From the NCBI RefSeq assembly GCF_000001735.4, contig NC_003076.8, positions 15,193,835 through 15,257,834 of the forward strand: a stretch of 64,000 nucleotides of DNA. Direction: 5' to 3'. How positions within the stretch are numbered: position 1 is the first letter of the stretch; the number at the start of each line of letters is the position of its first letter. Below are positions 1 to 11,904 of the stretch, piece after piece. The notes beneath the pieces were generated by a model. It was given only the letters and a program-made list of their open reading frames with translations. It did no database searches and was not told the origin of the DNA. The position numbers and the translations under genes were made by a program. This stretch comes from Arabidopsis thaliana (taxonomy: Eukaryota > Streptophyta > Magnoliopsida > Brassicales > Brassicaceae).

Positions 1-255
1 CATATACAAGATTGCTGCAATGTTGAGGATTATAATGGAGCTGTTCATCGCAATGTCATATCGTACGTTCGTCTTCATCCTGCAACCAACAATTAAAACA
101 GTTTACATATGTTATGTTTCGTTATAATATTGTCATGTAAGAAAAAAAGGAAAAATCAATGATATGGAGTCTCACCACCATACACGGAGGGGGCTAGGAG
201 ATTCATGGACGATTGTTGCAGTAGGCTTATTAGCAGACACATTAGTATTAGTCAT
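1..255 (-). CDS. Partial small gene, unrecognised, two exons visible
   Basis: Minus-strand gene running off the left edge. Exon 1 is 176-255, starting at an ATG with an in-frame TAA 15 bases upstream. The donor is GTGAGA at 175-170 and the acceptor TTGCAG at 85-80 follows a T-rich tract. Exon 2 (1-79) continues in the same frame to the edge. Exon 1 encodes 26 residues that are polar and Thr/Ser-rich. Exon 2 gives WWMKTNVRYD and then a hydrophobic stretch (SSIIILNIAAILYM) that could start a membrane segment. A TATA box lies about 90 bases upstream. I do not recognise the family. The consistent frame, splice signals and TATA box make a real gene more likely than chance, but the rest of the protein is outside the window. 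Confidence 0.5.
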
Positions 256-338
256 GGCTTCTTCAATAATTTATTGGATGCTAAAGATGCGCAAGAAAAC
301 TTTATAATGTGGGTTTGCTCCATTGTTAAACCCTATTG

Positions 339-352
339 CCTATATATATAAG
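339..352 (-). promoter_or_regulatory. TATA box of the left-edge gene
   Basis: On the minus strand this reads TTATATATATAGGC, about 85-95 bases upstream of the ATG at 255. The surrounding AT-rich DNA makes single TATA matches weak evidence; position is the main support. Confidence 0.4.
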
Positions 353-1747
353 TCTCTGGATATCTGTATTGTATGTTAACCTAATCCAATTTGTTAATAT
401 ATTCTAAAAGAAAAAGGATTATTCTTATAGAAGGAGTTTATTTTATAATTCTATTAAGATAATCTCATTATACGAATTTTATTTTATATTAGTAATAAAT
501 ACTATAATTGTTTAAATTAACGATATTAATTGTATTAGTCATGGCTTCAGATAGAATAAAATTTTACTCGGTAGCCGAGAAAGATAGAGTTGATGTTTTA
601 CGACTGCAATATTTGTGTAGTTGATCCACCAAAACATGCAAATTTGTTTAGCCAAATGCGATGTAGGGAAAATATATCTCTAAGTTAAATGTTATAAGCT
701 TTGATAAATTGAAACCATAATTTTTATATATAATTAATTTAAGATTATATAACAATTGTTATTATTTATATGTGATGTAATGACCACAATAATAGCTATA
801 CTTTAGGTAACCTTTAAAAAATGAAACCAAAAAATTAGGAATCATGTATATATAAAAGTAAGGTTTCACTCTTTCCTTATTGGTCCACTTGGCAATATAA
901 GTTTTTTTTTTAAAATTCTTAATAAATAATAAAAATTGAACACACAGTTTAATATAAAACTGAAATCATAAAAATATGTATCAATTATATTTTTCCACTC
1001 TACTTTATTCAACACACAATAAATTAAAAATTAACTCCCACAATTTATTTCCATTCTCATATTTCATATTGTTTTGTTTACTTTTAAGTTTTTTTCTTTG
1101 TTGTTGTTATGAGTTTAAAAATATTATTGTAAAAGCTTAATTCTAAACTTTAATTTTAGATTATGAACCTTACATTGTTATTTTGTTTAAATAATTTTTT
1201 TGAATTTATATATATTAAAATAAGTTTAGTTCTTTTAAAAAAATCATTATTGTGTATATCATATTACATAAATTTGTTGTTTATAATGAATAATTTGTAA
1301 AGCTCTCAAAAAAATATTTGGAATTACTTTCAATTAAAGAGAGCAAATTAATTTTATTTTAAATATAAATTTCAATTTCATTATGGAATATGGCTAGCTT
1401 GAAATAAGTGTTGTTTTGTTGATTTTGAACTCACTACATTTTTTTTTCTTTTGTTCTAATTTATATGAATTATGTGGTGTAAATAATAATTATTAATAAA
1501 TATAAAATTAAATTTCAATTAGCATGTCAATATGAGATCATCACATTTTTACTTTCAAAATAAATAATATATACTGAAGAAATTTCTACACATTTTTAGC
1601 ATGTCAAGCACACCACTATACATTAACCGTTTACCCAAAAGTAACTGTAACTACACTCCCAATCTAGAGAAAAATATAGAAAAAATGTTTGTCTCATATT
1701 TTGTAAAAAGATACATTTTATTTAATCTTGATAAAATATATAATTAA
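353..1747. other. AT-rich intergenic DNA, nothing recognised
   Basis: No long open frame, RNA gene or clear repeat. A short echo of the left-edge gene's start region (ATTAGTCATGGCTTC) recurs near 534-548, which may be a decayed duplication. Confidence 0.5.
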
Positions 1748-2302
1748 ACCTAAATTTAAAATATAATTAAGGATACAATGTATATAGATAAAAGACCGCA
1801 CATGATGGCTTCTCATATACTCTCATATAAAAAATCTTAAAATTTAAGAAAAGATAAACTTGGAAAACATAAATATTAAATCATTTCAATTTGTGACTCA
1901 TATTAAAGAATCTAATTTTTTTGCATCAATATAATAAAGTCTTTTATAATGTATTATTTGGTCCTAAATTGTTTTTTAATGTGTATATAACATAGATTAT
2001 TGTAATTTGTATTATAGGGCCTTTCAATAATTTTGACTTATAGGTTTTAAAACAATTATTGAAAAGGTCATTAAATAAATGATAGAAAAAATTAAACAAC
2101 CTAAATTTTAAATATAATTAAGGATATAGTGTCTATATAGATAAAAGACTGTACATGATGACTTCTCAAATACTCTTATATAAAAAAAATTAAAATTTAA
2201 TATGTCACTCATATAAAAGAATTTAGAAACCAATTATAGGTTTAACAACAATGATTGGAAAGGTCATTAAATGTAAGTAATGATAAAAAAACAATTAAAC
2301 AA
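1748..2302. repeat. Degenerate direct duplication
   Basis: About 100 bases at 1748-1853 recur at 2100-2200 with roughly 85-90% identity by eye (shared blocks ATATAATTAAGGATA and ATATAGATAAAAGAC). The following block around 2040-2100 (AGGTTTTAAAACAATTATTG) recurs near 2237-2300. The second copy lacks about 120 bases of the first. No coding potential is seen. Confidence 0.6.
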
Positions 2303-2732
2303 TTTCCTAATATGTGTGAACTAATGTTGATCATGTTTTCTTCAGAAACTAAGAATTGAGCTTCCTTATACTAAAAATCAGAAAAAAAAATAAGTTTTGT
2401 TTTACAGAGCATATAAGTCAACAAAATTTGGTAACTATTTATAGCGATATTGGGTAAATGAATGATAATTTTGATTTAAAATTTTTAAAATATAAATAAA
2501 AGGTATATATAATTTGAATTTAATTTAATTAACAAAGATAATAAATATTCTAGTTATTTTAAGGGGTAATTCAAAATATTTAATTTGGAAAGACAAATAA
2601 ATAGTTCTATAATTATTGTGGTCATACATGTTATTATCAATTTTTGAGACTAACTAAAACACTTGCCTCAATTTTTGTATTTTATGAATGATCAAAACTT
2701 TGATTCTTGCTTTCTCTTGCAATTGATTCTAC

Positions 2733-3102
2733 TATCCATAGTATGCTAGCTTTTTTTTCATATCCAAAAAATGGTTTAAAGTGTATTTGATGCCTACCAA
2801 AAAAAACAACTAACAAAAATATATAAGTAAGACTCAATATAACCATTTTAGAAACTTTAAACAATGTAGAATCATTTACAAAAACTTACAAATTGATAAG
2901 GTTGAGACTCTTGCCCGTTTTGCTTCCTCTTTCATATCCATTTATGGTTTAAAGTGCATTTGATGCCTACTACTACAAAAAAAAAAAAAAAGATGCAAAA
3001 ATTTCTCGATTTACATTTAGAACAAAACAAAAACATGTAAGTAAAACTCAATATAACCATTTTAGAAACATTAAACAATATGAAATCATTCACAAAAACT
3101 AA
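2733..3102. repeat. Tandem duplication of about 190 bp
   Basis: 2740-2885 and 2932-3102 share long blocks (ATGGTTTAAAGTG, ATTTGATGCCTAC, CTCAATATAACCATTTTAG). The second copy has an A-run and about 40 extra bases. Short minus-strand open frames through both copies begin with similar residues (VSKMVILS) but look like by-products of the duplication. Confidence 0.6.
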
Positions 3103-4633
3103 AAGAAAAAGAAAAAAAAACTGAAAGCTAATATGTTGGTGATACCGTAAATGTTGGTGATACAGCAAGCCATTTTCCATTTTTCTTTCAGTAATTGAGT
3201 AACTTCAATTGTCAAAGGAAACAAAAGCACTTGTAAATATGTGTGTGTTGCGTCTGTGTAAATATTTGCTATTTATATTAGAATAGTAGATTGTTAGGGT
3301 ATAACTAATAAAGGTTAATAATTATAGAAGAACGTTTACAATACGAACATTACATGAATAACAAACTAATAATTTTTTTTGTTTTTTAAACGTTACATGA
3401 AACATTGAGTATTCAATCTCATTGAGCCACTAATGACCTTAATGAGGTTTAATTGCATGGTGTTTAATAATTGGTCATTTGAGTCTTTTTTAATCAGGTG
3501 AGCTTTATATCTACTTCTCATTTATTTCTTATTAAATCATATTTTTAAAAGCATATGTAGTATTTAAATATTGATAAGTGATACATCATAAAATATATAC
3601 TATAATTACTATTCTTTTATCATTGTTTTGAATAAATCACTTACAAAATAAAATAATTTGGAACTATTATGTATGAGTTTATGTCAACAAATTATTTTGT
3701 AATTTACTTTATCATACATTTATTTTGTAAAATTAAGATATGATATGTTTATTAATATATACATGCATAAATAACATAGAAAAAGAAAAACTGTTAAAAT
3801 ATGAGCAAATGTAAGATATCAAATTTTAACAGATTTTTTAAAATTTTAATCATATAATATTGAAACAAAATTATTTTAATTAATTATTGTTTAAAAGAAC
3901 TAAAAATGGAAAAAAAAATCTTATAAAATTGGAGAATTATTTATAGTTGTGAACTATTAATGTGCAGTCTAAAACATAATAACATGTCAAAATTTAAAAG
4001 ATTTGATTTTGTAATTAGTATAGAGAGTTGCAATTATGCTAGAAAAAAATCATTTCAAAATTGTAGTTTAATATGTAGTAATTTTATAGTTTAATGACTA
4101 TTTTTCTAAATATATGATATATCTATTAATAAATTATTGTAGTCAAACTACAATTAATGATAAGTACACATGTGATCAAAGTAGAGTGCCAAATGTCGCA
4201 TTGGTAGGCAAAGTTAGAAAAAACCTTCTTTTATATAATAAGATATATATATATAGATATATGTATAGAGTTAAGCGGTGACGTTGCCTAAAAGGCTAAA
4301 ATAATGCGTGAAGTGACATGTATGTTAGATTCTCTGTTTGATCTTTCTGATAAAGAAAAGGTAAGTTTCTGATGAATCATGTAAACAAAACATATTTTCA
4401 TTAAAGCTTCGCCAAGTTTTCCAGTAATTGCAAAATGACAAACTTTTTTTTTAATTAGGTGTATACAATGTACATATTTATTCCTTTATGGTTATTACAC
4501 ACTGAAAACGACACACATAACATTGATGAAAGAAAACATGCACTTGACCAGAGAAAAGAAAAGACTTGACCAAAAGTAAAATGACTTGACATAAAAAAGA
4601 AGAAGAGAACATGACTACGTAGGTCATTATCAT
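3103..4633. other. AT-rich intergenic DNA
   Basis: No gene or RNA recognised. Only low-complexity AT tracts and short chance frames. Confidence 0.5.
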
Positions 4634-5613
4634 TCATTTTCTTTTAAGTACGATATAGTATACCACTTGTTTCTTCCACATCTTAAAATCAATTGGGTGC
4701 ATGGTGAGTTTCTTAGCCAGTTGATTGAATAGCTCATTGACTGCACCATCTCCAAAATGTTTTTCGACGATTGTTGTGAGAAAAGCTCGAAACGTGGAAG
4801 TGATAAAGTCGTTGGGTTAATGGCGTATCGTCTAATGGATGGCTTATAGTCTCCATCAGCTCAATTGTGAAGCTTCCATTATGTTCAATCACTCCCCTCA
4901 CTTCACTAAATTGAGGAAAATACATAGGCAAACTGAATAATTCGATCTTTTCCTCGCTTGTTACTCCCTACGATATAAAAACAAACAGATGATTACTAGT
5001 CATTTCTTATCTCTTACGCATTCATGAAACAATTCATGAAACTTAACGTTATATAAGACTTTTGTATTATGAAAATAAAAATAAAAAAGTTTTGGATTGT
5101 ATATCTTACCAATTTAGCCATATCCATAAGACAATCACCGACGGTATCGAACACATTACCCTGCCATGTCTCATACATGGGCACGCCATCCGGCACATTG
5201 ACCTAAAATAATCATTAATCCACCAGGCACAAGTTCTTCCGCTCTAGCGTCAATAAAAGCCCCCATGTCTTCTATGAACTGAACTTTGTAAGCCTTGGTC
5301 ACATCTTCTAATAAATTGTTACAGTGAATGTAATGTTTGTTCCAGGCCGGAGATTTCTTGTCACATACATATTTGGGAACTTTAGAAAGCCAATGAGTTG
5401 TGTAAGACGTGTTTCCGATGTGGATGCTGTTTCTTGGTAACACTCGGCCATAGAAGGACCCTGGAACTCCAACCGAGAAATATTCCCGTTCCGTGGAAGG
5501 AGACTGGGTTCTAAAGAGTGTGTTGAAGTCATTGTTGGGTTGATCGTTGAAGAAAACTTGAAATTCGAGAGGCAAAAGGCTATTTTCGTTGTTTTCCTTC
5601 AAGTGTTTGTAAA
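4634..5613 (-). pseudogene. SABATH methyltransferase pseudogene, 5' truncated and frameshifted
   Basis: Minus-strand copy just downstream of the intact SABATH gene and clearly its paralogue. It keeps exon 2 (5110 to about 5613), the intron with GTAAG donor, and exon 3 (4634-4967) ending in the same VLKRK tail and TGA. It is broken in three ways. The first exon and the SAM-binding part of exon 2 are missing, with homology stopping near 5613. Two bases are lost near 5200, where the frame reads GQCAGWR instead of GECLPDG. One extra G near 4814 shifts the frame in exon 3. Preserved pieces include PGSFYGRVLPRNS and HWLSKVP. Without the DFGCSIGPNT region it could not bind SAM. Confidence 0.9.
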
Positions 5614-5949
5614 GAAGTCTTTCGACACTCCAAGATAACTTATTATATAGTACCCTTTATTACATAGTACCCTTTTAAACAAAGCTTTATTTTTATAAAA
5701 TTTTATTTAAATTAGACAGATTCGATATGTCTAAAAATTATGGTGTTAATAAAAATAATAAAATGAAGGTTTAACCCATATAAAAGCGACAAGTCAATAA
5801 TATTTAAAAACATAATAAATGTTAATTCAAATCTGTCCCGTCATATAACCTGTCCAGCAATATAGTCTGTCTCATGCTACTTTTTCATTATATCATTATA
5901 TCATTATTGTACTTTTTCATGATTCTTCTTCATTATATCATTATTGTAT
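5614..5949. other. Intergenic spacer between SABATH copies
   Basis: AT-rich spacer of 336 bases with short direct repeats: TAGTACCCTTT twice near 5650-5675, and TCATTATATCATTAT with variants near 5885-5945. It should hold the 3' UTR of the intact SABATH gene. Nothing else is seen. Confidence 0.5.
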
Positions 5950-7334
5950 TTATTTTCGTTTAAGTACTATACAATACACCACTTGCTTTTTCCGCATTTC
6001 AAAATCAATTGGGTGATTGGAGAGTTTTTTAGCAAGTCGATAGAATAGCTCATCAACCACACCGTCTCCAAAATGTTTTTCTATGATTGTAGTGAGAAAA
6101 GCTCGAAACGTGGAAGTGATGAAGTCGTTGGTTAATGGCTTACCCTCCAATGGATGACTTGTGGTCTCCATCAGCTCAATCGTAAAGCTTCCATTTTTCT
6201 CAATCTCTCCCTTTAATTCACTAAATTGAGGAAAATATACTGGCAAACTAAATAAATCGATCTTTTCCTCGCTTGTTATTCCCTAAAAAAAAGATAACTA
6301 ATGATTACTAAAAACAATCATGCTTTTTAAATATACTAAAAAGATAATTATCTTACCGATTTAGCCATATCCATAAGACAATCACCGATGGTGTCCATCA
6401 CATAACCCTGCCATGTCTCATACAAGGACACACCATCAGGCAAACATTCTCCTATTACAATCATTAGTCCTCCAGGGACAAGTTCCTCCGCTCTAGCATC
6501 AAGGAAAATCTCCATGTCTTTTATGAACTGGACCTTGTAAGCCTTGGTAACTTCTTCCAACAAATTATTACATTGAATGTAATTTTTGTTCCAAGCCATA
6601 GATTTCTTGTCACATACGTTATCAGGAACTTTCGAGAGCCAGTGAGTCGTGTATGAAGTGTGTCCGATGTGGATGCTGTTTCTTGGTAACACCCGACCAT
6701 AGAAAGAGCCTGGAACTCCGACTGAGAAATATTCGCGTTCTGGAGAAAGAGGTTGGGTTCTAAAGAGTGTGTTGAAGTCATTGGTGGGTTGATCATTGAA
6801 GAAAACTTGGAACTCTAGTGGCACAAGGCTATTTTCGGTACTTTCTTCCAAGCGTTTGGATTTCACTGTATCAATGATACTTTGAGCAACATGGAACGTG
6901 TTCGGTCCAATAGAACATCCAAAATCCGCAATTCTAAAAGTACCAAAATCAGAACTTAGTTGGAGGTCGAGCTTTTCAAAGATGCATCGTCTTGTCTTTT
7001 CTACAGCGCTACTTATAGCTGCTTTCTGTATCATACATAATAATTTTAGCTAGTTAATATATGTATTGCATATACATGTTTTGGCTCAAATTACAATTAC
7101 AAAAAAAATCGCATAACATGGTGAAATTCTAGAAAAAAAAAAGCATATAATCATGTGGAGTTTGTCAAAATGGACTAATCAGACGGCTGCTCTGATAAAT
7201 GATAATCATCAAAATATATCAAATATACAGAATTCAACAATATATCATAACATTACTTGGTATGAAGAATTATGGATGTAACTGTGTTGATCGTGACCGC
7301 TGCTCATCGGGTACATGTGAGAAGATGTTGACAT
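5950..7334 (-). CDS. SABATH-family SAM-dependent carboxyl methyltransferase
   Basis: Three exons on the minus strand: 7257-7334, 6357-7025 and 5950-6282, all GT/AG and in phase, giving 359 aa, the usual SABATH length. The family transfers a methyl group from S-adenosylmethionine to carboxyl groups of small acids such as salicylate, jasmonate or farnesoate, in the cytosol. SAM-binding DFGCSIGPNT is at residues 60-69, NDQPTNDFN at 103-111, PGSFYGR at 131-137 and HWLSKVP at 154-160 in the substrate region. Exon 1 has the family start (MSTSSHMYPM). A TATA box at 7391-7400 lies about 60 bases upstream. No frameshift or stop is present. The substrate cannot be read from sequence; the copy is probably one of the At5g38020/At5g38100 group, from memory. 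Confidence 0.93.
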
Positions 7335-7390
7335 TGCTTCGTATTTATGACTTGTGAACTTATAAATCTCTTACAACGTTAGTTTCTGTT

Positions 7391-7400
7391 TATATATAAA
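7391..7400 (-). promoter_or_regulatory. TATA box of the SABATH gene
   Basis: TTTATATATA on the minus strand, about 57-66 bases upstream of the start codon. The same box is kept in the duplicated promoter at 10.48-10.50 kb. Confidence 0.6.
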
Positions 7401-7440
7401 GAAAGAGTTGAAAACAAATTGCATTTTTTAAAGGTTGGAC

Positions 7441-8109
7441 ACAGCTAAGCATTCAGTAAGACAATTAATAGTGTGTATTTGCTGAAGAATTTAAATAAAT
7501 TTTAATTGTTATCGGGAGTTTTAAAAAATATAACTGATAGTAACACAGAAGTTGACCAAACCAAAAGATAAAATAAAAAATGTAGGAGCATCCCTCATTG
7601 CTCACATGGGTAACAATTGTTTAATTATTTTAGCTCAAAAATTTCGTTTGTTCAATGATATTGAAAATAATATTTGTTAATTTATAGGTTAGAGACATCG
7701 AAGCTTTCACGTCTACGATCTGGCATTGCGGCAAAAAGAGATTAGATATTCTGGAATTTAATTTTAGGATATTTTTGATGTTTTGGACGCAAAATTTACA
7801 ATAGTTGGTATTCAAATTTAAATCTGATTCCGTAAGAAAATATTATAATTAAGTACATTGATTCAAGAATTAGAAAAATAAAAATAACTGTAAATGAAAG
7901 ATTGATATAAGAATTTGGAAAATTAGTTCTATTATTTTATTAAAATATCAATTAACTGTTATATTTATTTATATACTATGTTTTAGGTATTTTTCGTTAT
8001 ATGTGGATCAAACAAGCAACATATTACGAAACTTGGTTGGACACCATGAAACTTAAAAAACAAACTGAAAACGTGATAACATGCGGCGTCATTAATTAGC
8101 TGTTTAAAG
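7441..8109. other. Intergenic DNA
   Basis: AT-rich DNA between the SABATH promoter and the retroposed insert. No supported gene. Confidence 0.5.
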
Positions 8110-8740
8110 CATGATCTTTTAATGTAGTATACTATGCATAGTAATCGAAACTCTCTCGGACACGATTATTGAGACAACTCAAAAGCTAAAGTTTCCCGAA
8201 TGTTTGAAGAAGATCGGCATTATGATCCCGTCTCCAAGGAGCGATGGTTACCGAAACTTCTCAAACATTTTGTCTAAGCCTCTTCTGATTACCAAGCTCT
8301 CTCAAGTGCACATTCTCAGTTTCAGGGGTAATTACCAAGCATCTACAAGCTTGAAGAAGATCGGCATTATAACCATACCTCCAAGGAGTGATGGTTACCG
8401 AAGCTTCTTCAATATTTCTTATCTCGCAGCCTCCTCCGTAGAGCATTGTACCAAAAGCTCGTATGCGTTATTAGCGCGAGCTGTTTATGACCACCAGTTG
8501 GTCGAGGATTTCGCGGAGTTCATCTCCATGGTCGAATCCGCTATGGTTTCAAAAGACTTTTCAAACATTGCAAGCTTCTCTAAGTTGAGCATCTCTTTAG
8601 AAAACTCATGGAGCCTTTATCGTTATCTTTATTGCCATTGTATTATTTCAGTTTTAGTTTGTATGAACTTTCCTCTTATGAGGCTTTAAGTGAATACAAA
8701 TTTGTTTGACAAAAAAATAAAATAAAAACATGATCTTTTA
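8110..8740 (+). mobile_element. Retroposed insertion with 12-bp target-site duplication and A-rich tail
   Basis: CATGATCTTTTA occurs at 8110-8121 and again at 8729-8740, directly bounding 607 bases that end in an A-rich tail (8711-8728). A direct flanking duplication plus a 3' A-rich tail is the signature of LINE-driven insertion, either a 5'-truncated LINE or a retroposed transcript. Inside is an open frame (8204-8689, 161 codons) that carries the same motif twice, LKKIGI..IP.PRSDGYR.F, about 145 bases apart. The frame has no hit I recognise, and the doubled motif suggests an internal duplication in the source RNA. It is better read as a retrocopy than as a host gene. Confidence 0.75.
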
Positions 8741-10269
8741 TGATTTAATAATTGACGAGAAAAGTGGTCGAAATGAAGACTTAGTCTCAAGGACAATAAA
8801 TGTTCTAAACTACCTAAGGACAGATGGGCAAAAACAATCAAGGATATCAAGCAAAATTAAAGAAATGGTCGGACATGACAAGATGGGTTGAGCCATGGTT
8901 AAACCAGGTTATTAGAAGATAACATGATTCAAGTGGTTCAGGTAATCAGGTAACTAGGTTTAGCGAGCCCTGGTGTTGTATAAGTCAATGTCAAGCATGG
9001 TAGAAATTGAGCAAGGCTTACGAGAAGTGATCTTAGAGATATATAATTGATGCTTCATGCTAAAGTATATCCTTTATAAAAAAATGTCTCGAGTTTTAGA
9101 ATCCAATAAAAACATCAAAACTCATATTTGATTGTTTAATCCTTTAGATAAAAACCAAAAAAAAAAAACAGCCATTTTGTTTTCTTCTGAGCTAGATTTT
9201 AATTTCTGAATTCATTGCTTAGCTACATATTCTGCGGGATCGCGATACCTTAAAAGGTTCAGCTAATTTCATGCACGTGCGTTTGCAGCTATTCTAATTG
9301 TGTGTATGTAAGGTGAAAACATGAACTAGCATCAAAGGAAAAATTTATGATGATTTGCAAATTAAGTTAGTAAAGAAGTCTTTCGACACTCCTAAATTTG
9401 CTCAATGCCCGTCAAACGAGAGTGGGGTTCAATTTCCATGGGCTTGGGAGCCAACAGATATATGATGATACAATTTGATAGTCATGATTTTACAATGATA
9501 TCAGAGCCAATTCTAGATAGATATAGAGTGATGTGGGCTCATACCAACATAATCTTTTTTTTTAGCCTTTAAGTAAGAAATAATTATGAACGAGTCGGCA
9601 TAAAGAAATGAGAACAGAAGATATAAAACAGTTTAAATCAACCTTAGAATTTAAGTTATATAAAGTATAAATTAACATAATAAATTATTTTTTAGGTGAC
9701 AACTTTCCTCGAGGGGAACGTAGAATCGTGGTTATTAAGACCATCTCCATCACTGAGAAATTCAATTTTATAAAATAATATAAATTTTATTATTATTTTT
9801 ATTGTTTAATTTTTTAATTATTATTTGAACCAATCAGAACAAAATAAAAGTAGAAATGAGTTTCTTAAAGTTTCTCACGTTGAAAAACGTCTCTGTTCTC
9901 TCTCCTCCTTTTTCTAAATTTTTTATTTTGTTTTAATAGAGAGTCTCTCCTCTAGAAACTCCCAATAGAGATTCTAGTTCTGGTTATACATAGACATTAG
10001 CGAGGTGGATCTTACCGTAACTTTTTACCGTAACTTTTTATTGTTTACGTGTCGTCTCGCAAATATCATTCTATTTTTATTTTTGCATCTCTCTATTCTT
10101 ATCTAACTCGATCGTGATCTGTTTTCACTTAGATTTTCACTCTTTTTTTTTTTCTTTTTTTGGTATTTTTATGTGACGGAAATAGCATTTGTGGTGGATA
10201 AAGAGATGAAGCTGGATCACTCTTTAAGTCTTTGTTACAATAATTTATAACGAACAGGAGAATTCATAT
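8741..10269. other. Intergenic DNA with small repeats
   Basis: No gene seen. GTAAAGAAGTCTTTCGACAC at 9370-9389 also occurs at 5611-5630, at the breakpoint of the SABATH pseudogene. A weak tRNA-like B-box (GGGTTCAATTTCC, near 9426) suggests a decayed SINE. TACCGTAACTTTTT is repeated back to back near 10014-10040. Confidence 0.45.
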
Positions 10270-10525
10270 TCAAACGGCTGCTCTGATAAATGATAATCAT
10301 CAAAATATATCAAATATACAAGAAGAGAATTCAACAATATATCATAACATTACTTGGTATGAAGAATTGTGGATGTAACTGTGTTGATCGTGACCGCTGC
10401 TCATGGGGTACATGTGAGAAGATGTTGACATTCCTCCATATTTGTGACTTGTGAGCTTATAAATCTCTTAAAACGTTAGTTTCTATTTATATATAAAGAA
10501 AGAGTTGAAAACAGATTTGCATTTT
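10270..10525 (-). pseudogene. Orphan SABATH first exon with promoter
   Basis: About 255 bases nearly identical to 7183-7440, which is the promoter, first exon and start of intron 1 of the intact SABATH gene. The copied exon (10354-10431) keeps its ATG, all 26 codons unchanged at the protein level, and the GTAATG donor. No second exon follows on the minus strand before homology stops near 10270. It is therefore an isolated promoter-plus-exon duplicate. It might still be transcribed, since the TATA region is kept, but cannot encode a methyltransferase. Confidence 0.9.
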
Positions 10526-11034
10526 TCAATGAAATAAATAAAAATATGAAATGAAATATTGAATAAAATAAAACATTGATGTGAAATGTGTGGTGTGAAG
10601 TTATGATGTGAAGTGTATGGTGTATGTAAATATGTATGAAAGTTTAGTCGGAGAACCAAACGGAAATGTTTTTGAGTATTATGTTTTGTATCCAAGCAGC
10701 TCGACTCCCACAACCCTAGATATAGAAGATTTTCAGTTGAGCTACATGTTTGGTCCCCCACCAAGTTAAGGACCATCATTCTCATTACAAGAATTTGAAG
10801 AAAACAATATCAAACACTCATGGAAGATAAGAAATCCGAACACAAAAAATCCAGATAGGTCGATAACACAAATCAGTGCAGCAGAAGCAACATTATATTA
10901 GCAATCAGAAAACGCAGCAGCCCAGAACTACTTCTTAAGCCAAATTGATAAAAAGATATTCATCATAGACCTTTCTATCAAAGAAATCACCAAACGAGTT
11001 TTCTTTCTATGGTCAAGTGACGATTTTTCTTTCT
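10526..11034. other. Intergenic DNA with TG-rich minirepeats
   Basis: At 10560-10630 short related units (GTGTGGTGTGAAG, GTGAAGTGTATGGTG) form a loose minisatellite. No gene supported. Confidence 0.4.
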
Positions 11035-11185
11035 ATGGTCAAGTGTTACCAAAAAATAGCATCCAAATAGGACACACTTACTACACGACTCATTGCTTTC
11101 CAAAGTTCCTGAACTCATATATATGTAACAAGAAATCTCTCACTTGGAACAAAACTTACATTCATTGTAATAATAAAGTAATCAA
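11035..11185 (+). pseudogene. SABATH exon-2 scrap in opposite orientation
   Basis: The plus strand encodes YGQVLPKNSIQIGHT, then TTHCFPKFLNS, NKKSLTWNKTYIHCNN, matching residues about 136-180 of the intact SABATH protein (YGRVLPRNSIHIGHT and so on). It lacks flanking coding sequence and faces away from the orphan exon 1 at 10.4 kb. The region was therefore rearranged as well as duplicated. Confidence 0.88.
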
Positions 11186-11904
11186 ATTTTATTTCTCCCT
11201 TTGTAGGGAAAAACAAGCAAGGAAAAGGTTCAGTTCTTCAACTTGCCTATATATTTTCCGCGATTTAGGGGGTTGTATTCAAATTAGAATTTTAAGTGAT
11301 TTGAGTTTTTTTGAGTTTTTAAATAATTATGATAATTTTAGGGAAGTTCATATGATTTTTGTAAAATCTCATTCAAATCTCACCTTAAACCATGAGATTT
11401 GGATTTCTGTATTCTTAACTAAAAAATTCCTCTCAAATCCTCCAAAATCATTAAAATTCAAATCCACAAATTATTTTCAATAACAGTGGATTTTAAGGTG
11501 GATTTCGAAATCATTAGTTCAATAACACTAAATTTCATGAGACTTTTTAAAATCCATGTTTGAATAACATAGGATTTATAAATTCCGCACAAATCTTTTA
11601 AAATTTCACATTCAATTTTGGACATAGTTTTGAGAGCAAGTATAATTGGCCTACATTTCAAAAAATAGTTGGGTTCACTTTTAGAGGTAAACCATTTCAT
11701 TCACCTTTTTCATTCTAGCTAATCAAAAGAACAATTCTTTCTAATGCCCTTTTCACACTACTCCTTTTCAATTCTACCCTTTTCTATTTACCATTTTCAT
11801 TTATACCCTATTTAAATTTTTAATAACCATTTTACCCCTATTTGTAAATTGATTTAGGTTAACAAAATGAAATATTAATATTTTTCGTCTAAAATATTTT
11901 AAAA
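11186..11904. other. AT-rich transposon-like DNA
   Basis: Contains repeated TTCAATAACA/TTTGAATAACA phrases (11475-11575) and a GGGGTTGTATTCAAA start at about 11269, similar in style to small TIR transposons. I could not fix both ends. Nothing coding. Confidence 0.35.

Noticed and set aside
8204..8689. Host protein-coding gene of 161 codons
   Set aside because: The frame lies wholly within a retroposed insert bounded by a target duplication; no promoter seen.
9750..9990. Possible MITE (GACCATCTCCATC to ACTCCCAATAGAGATTCT)
   Set aside because: The inverted ends agree only weakly and no certain target duplication could be found.
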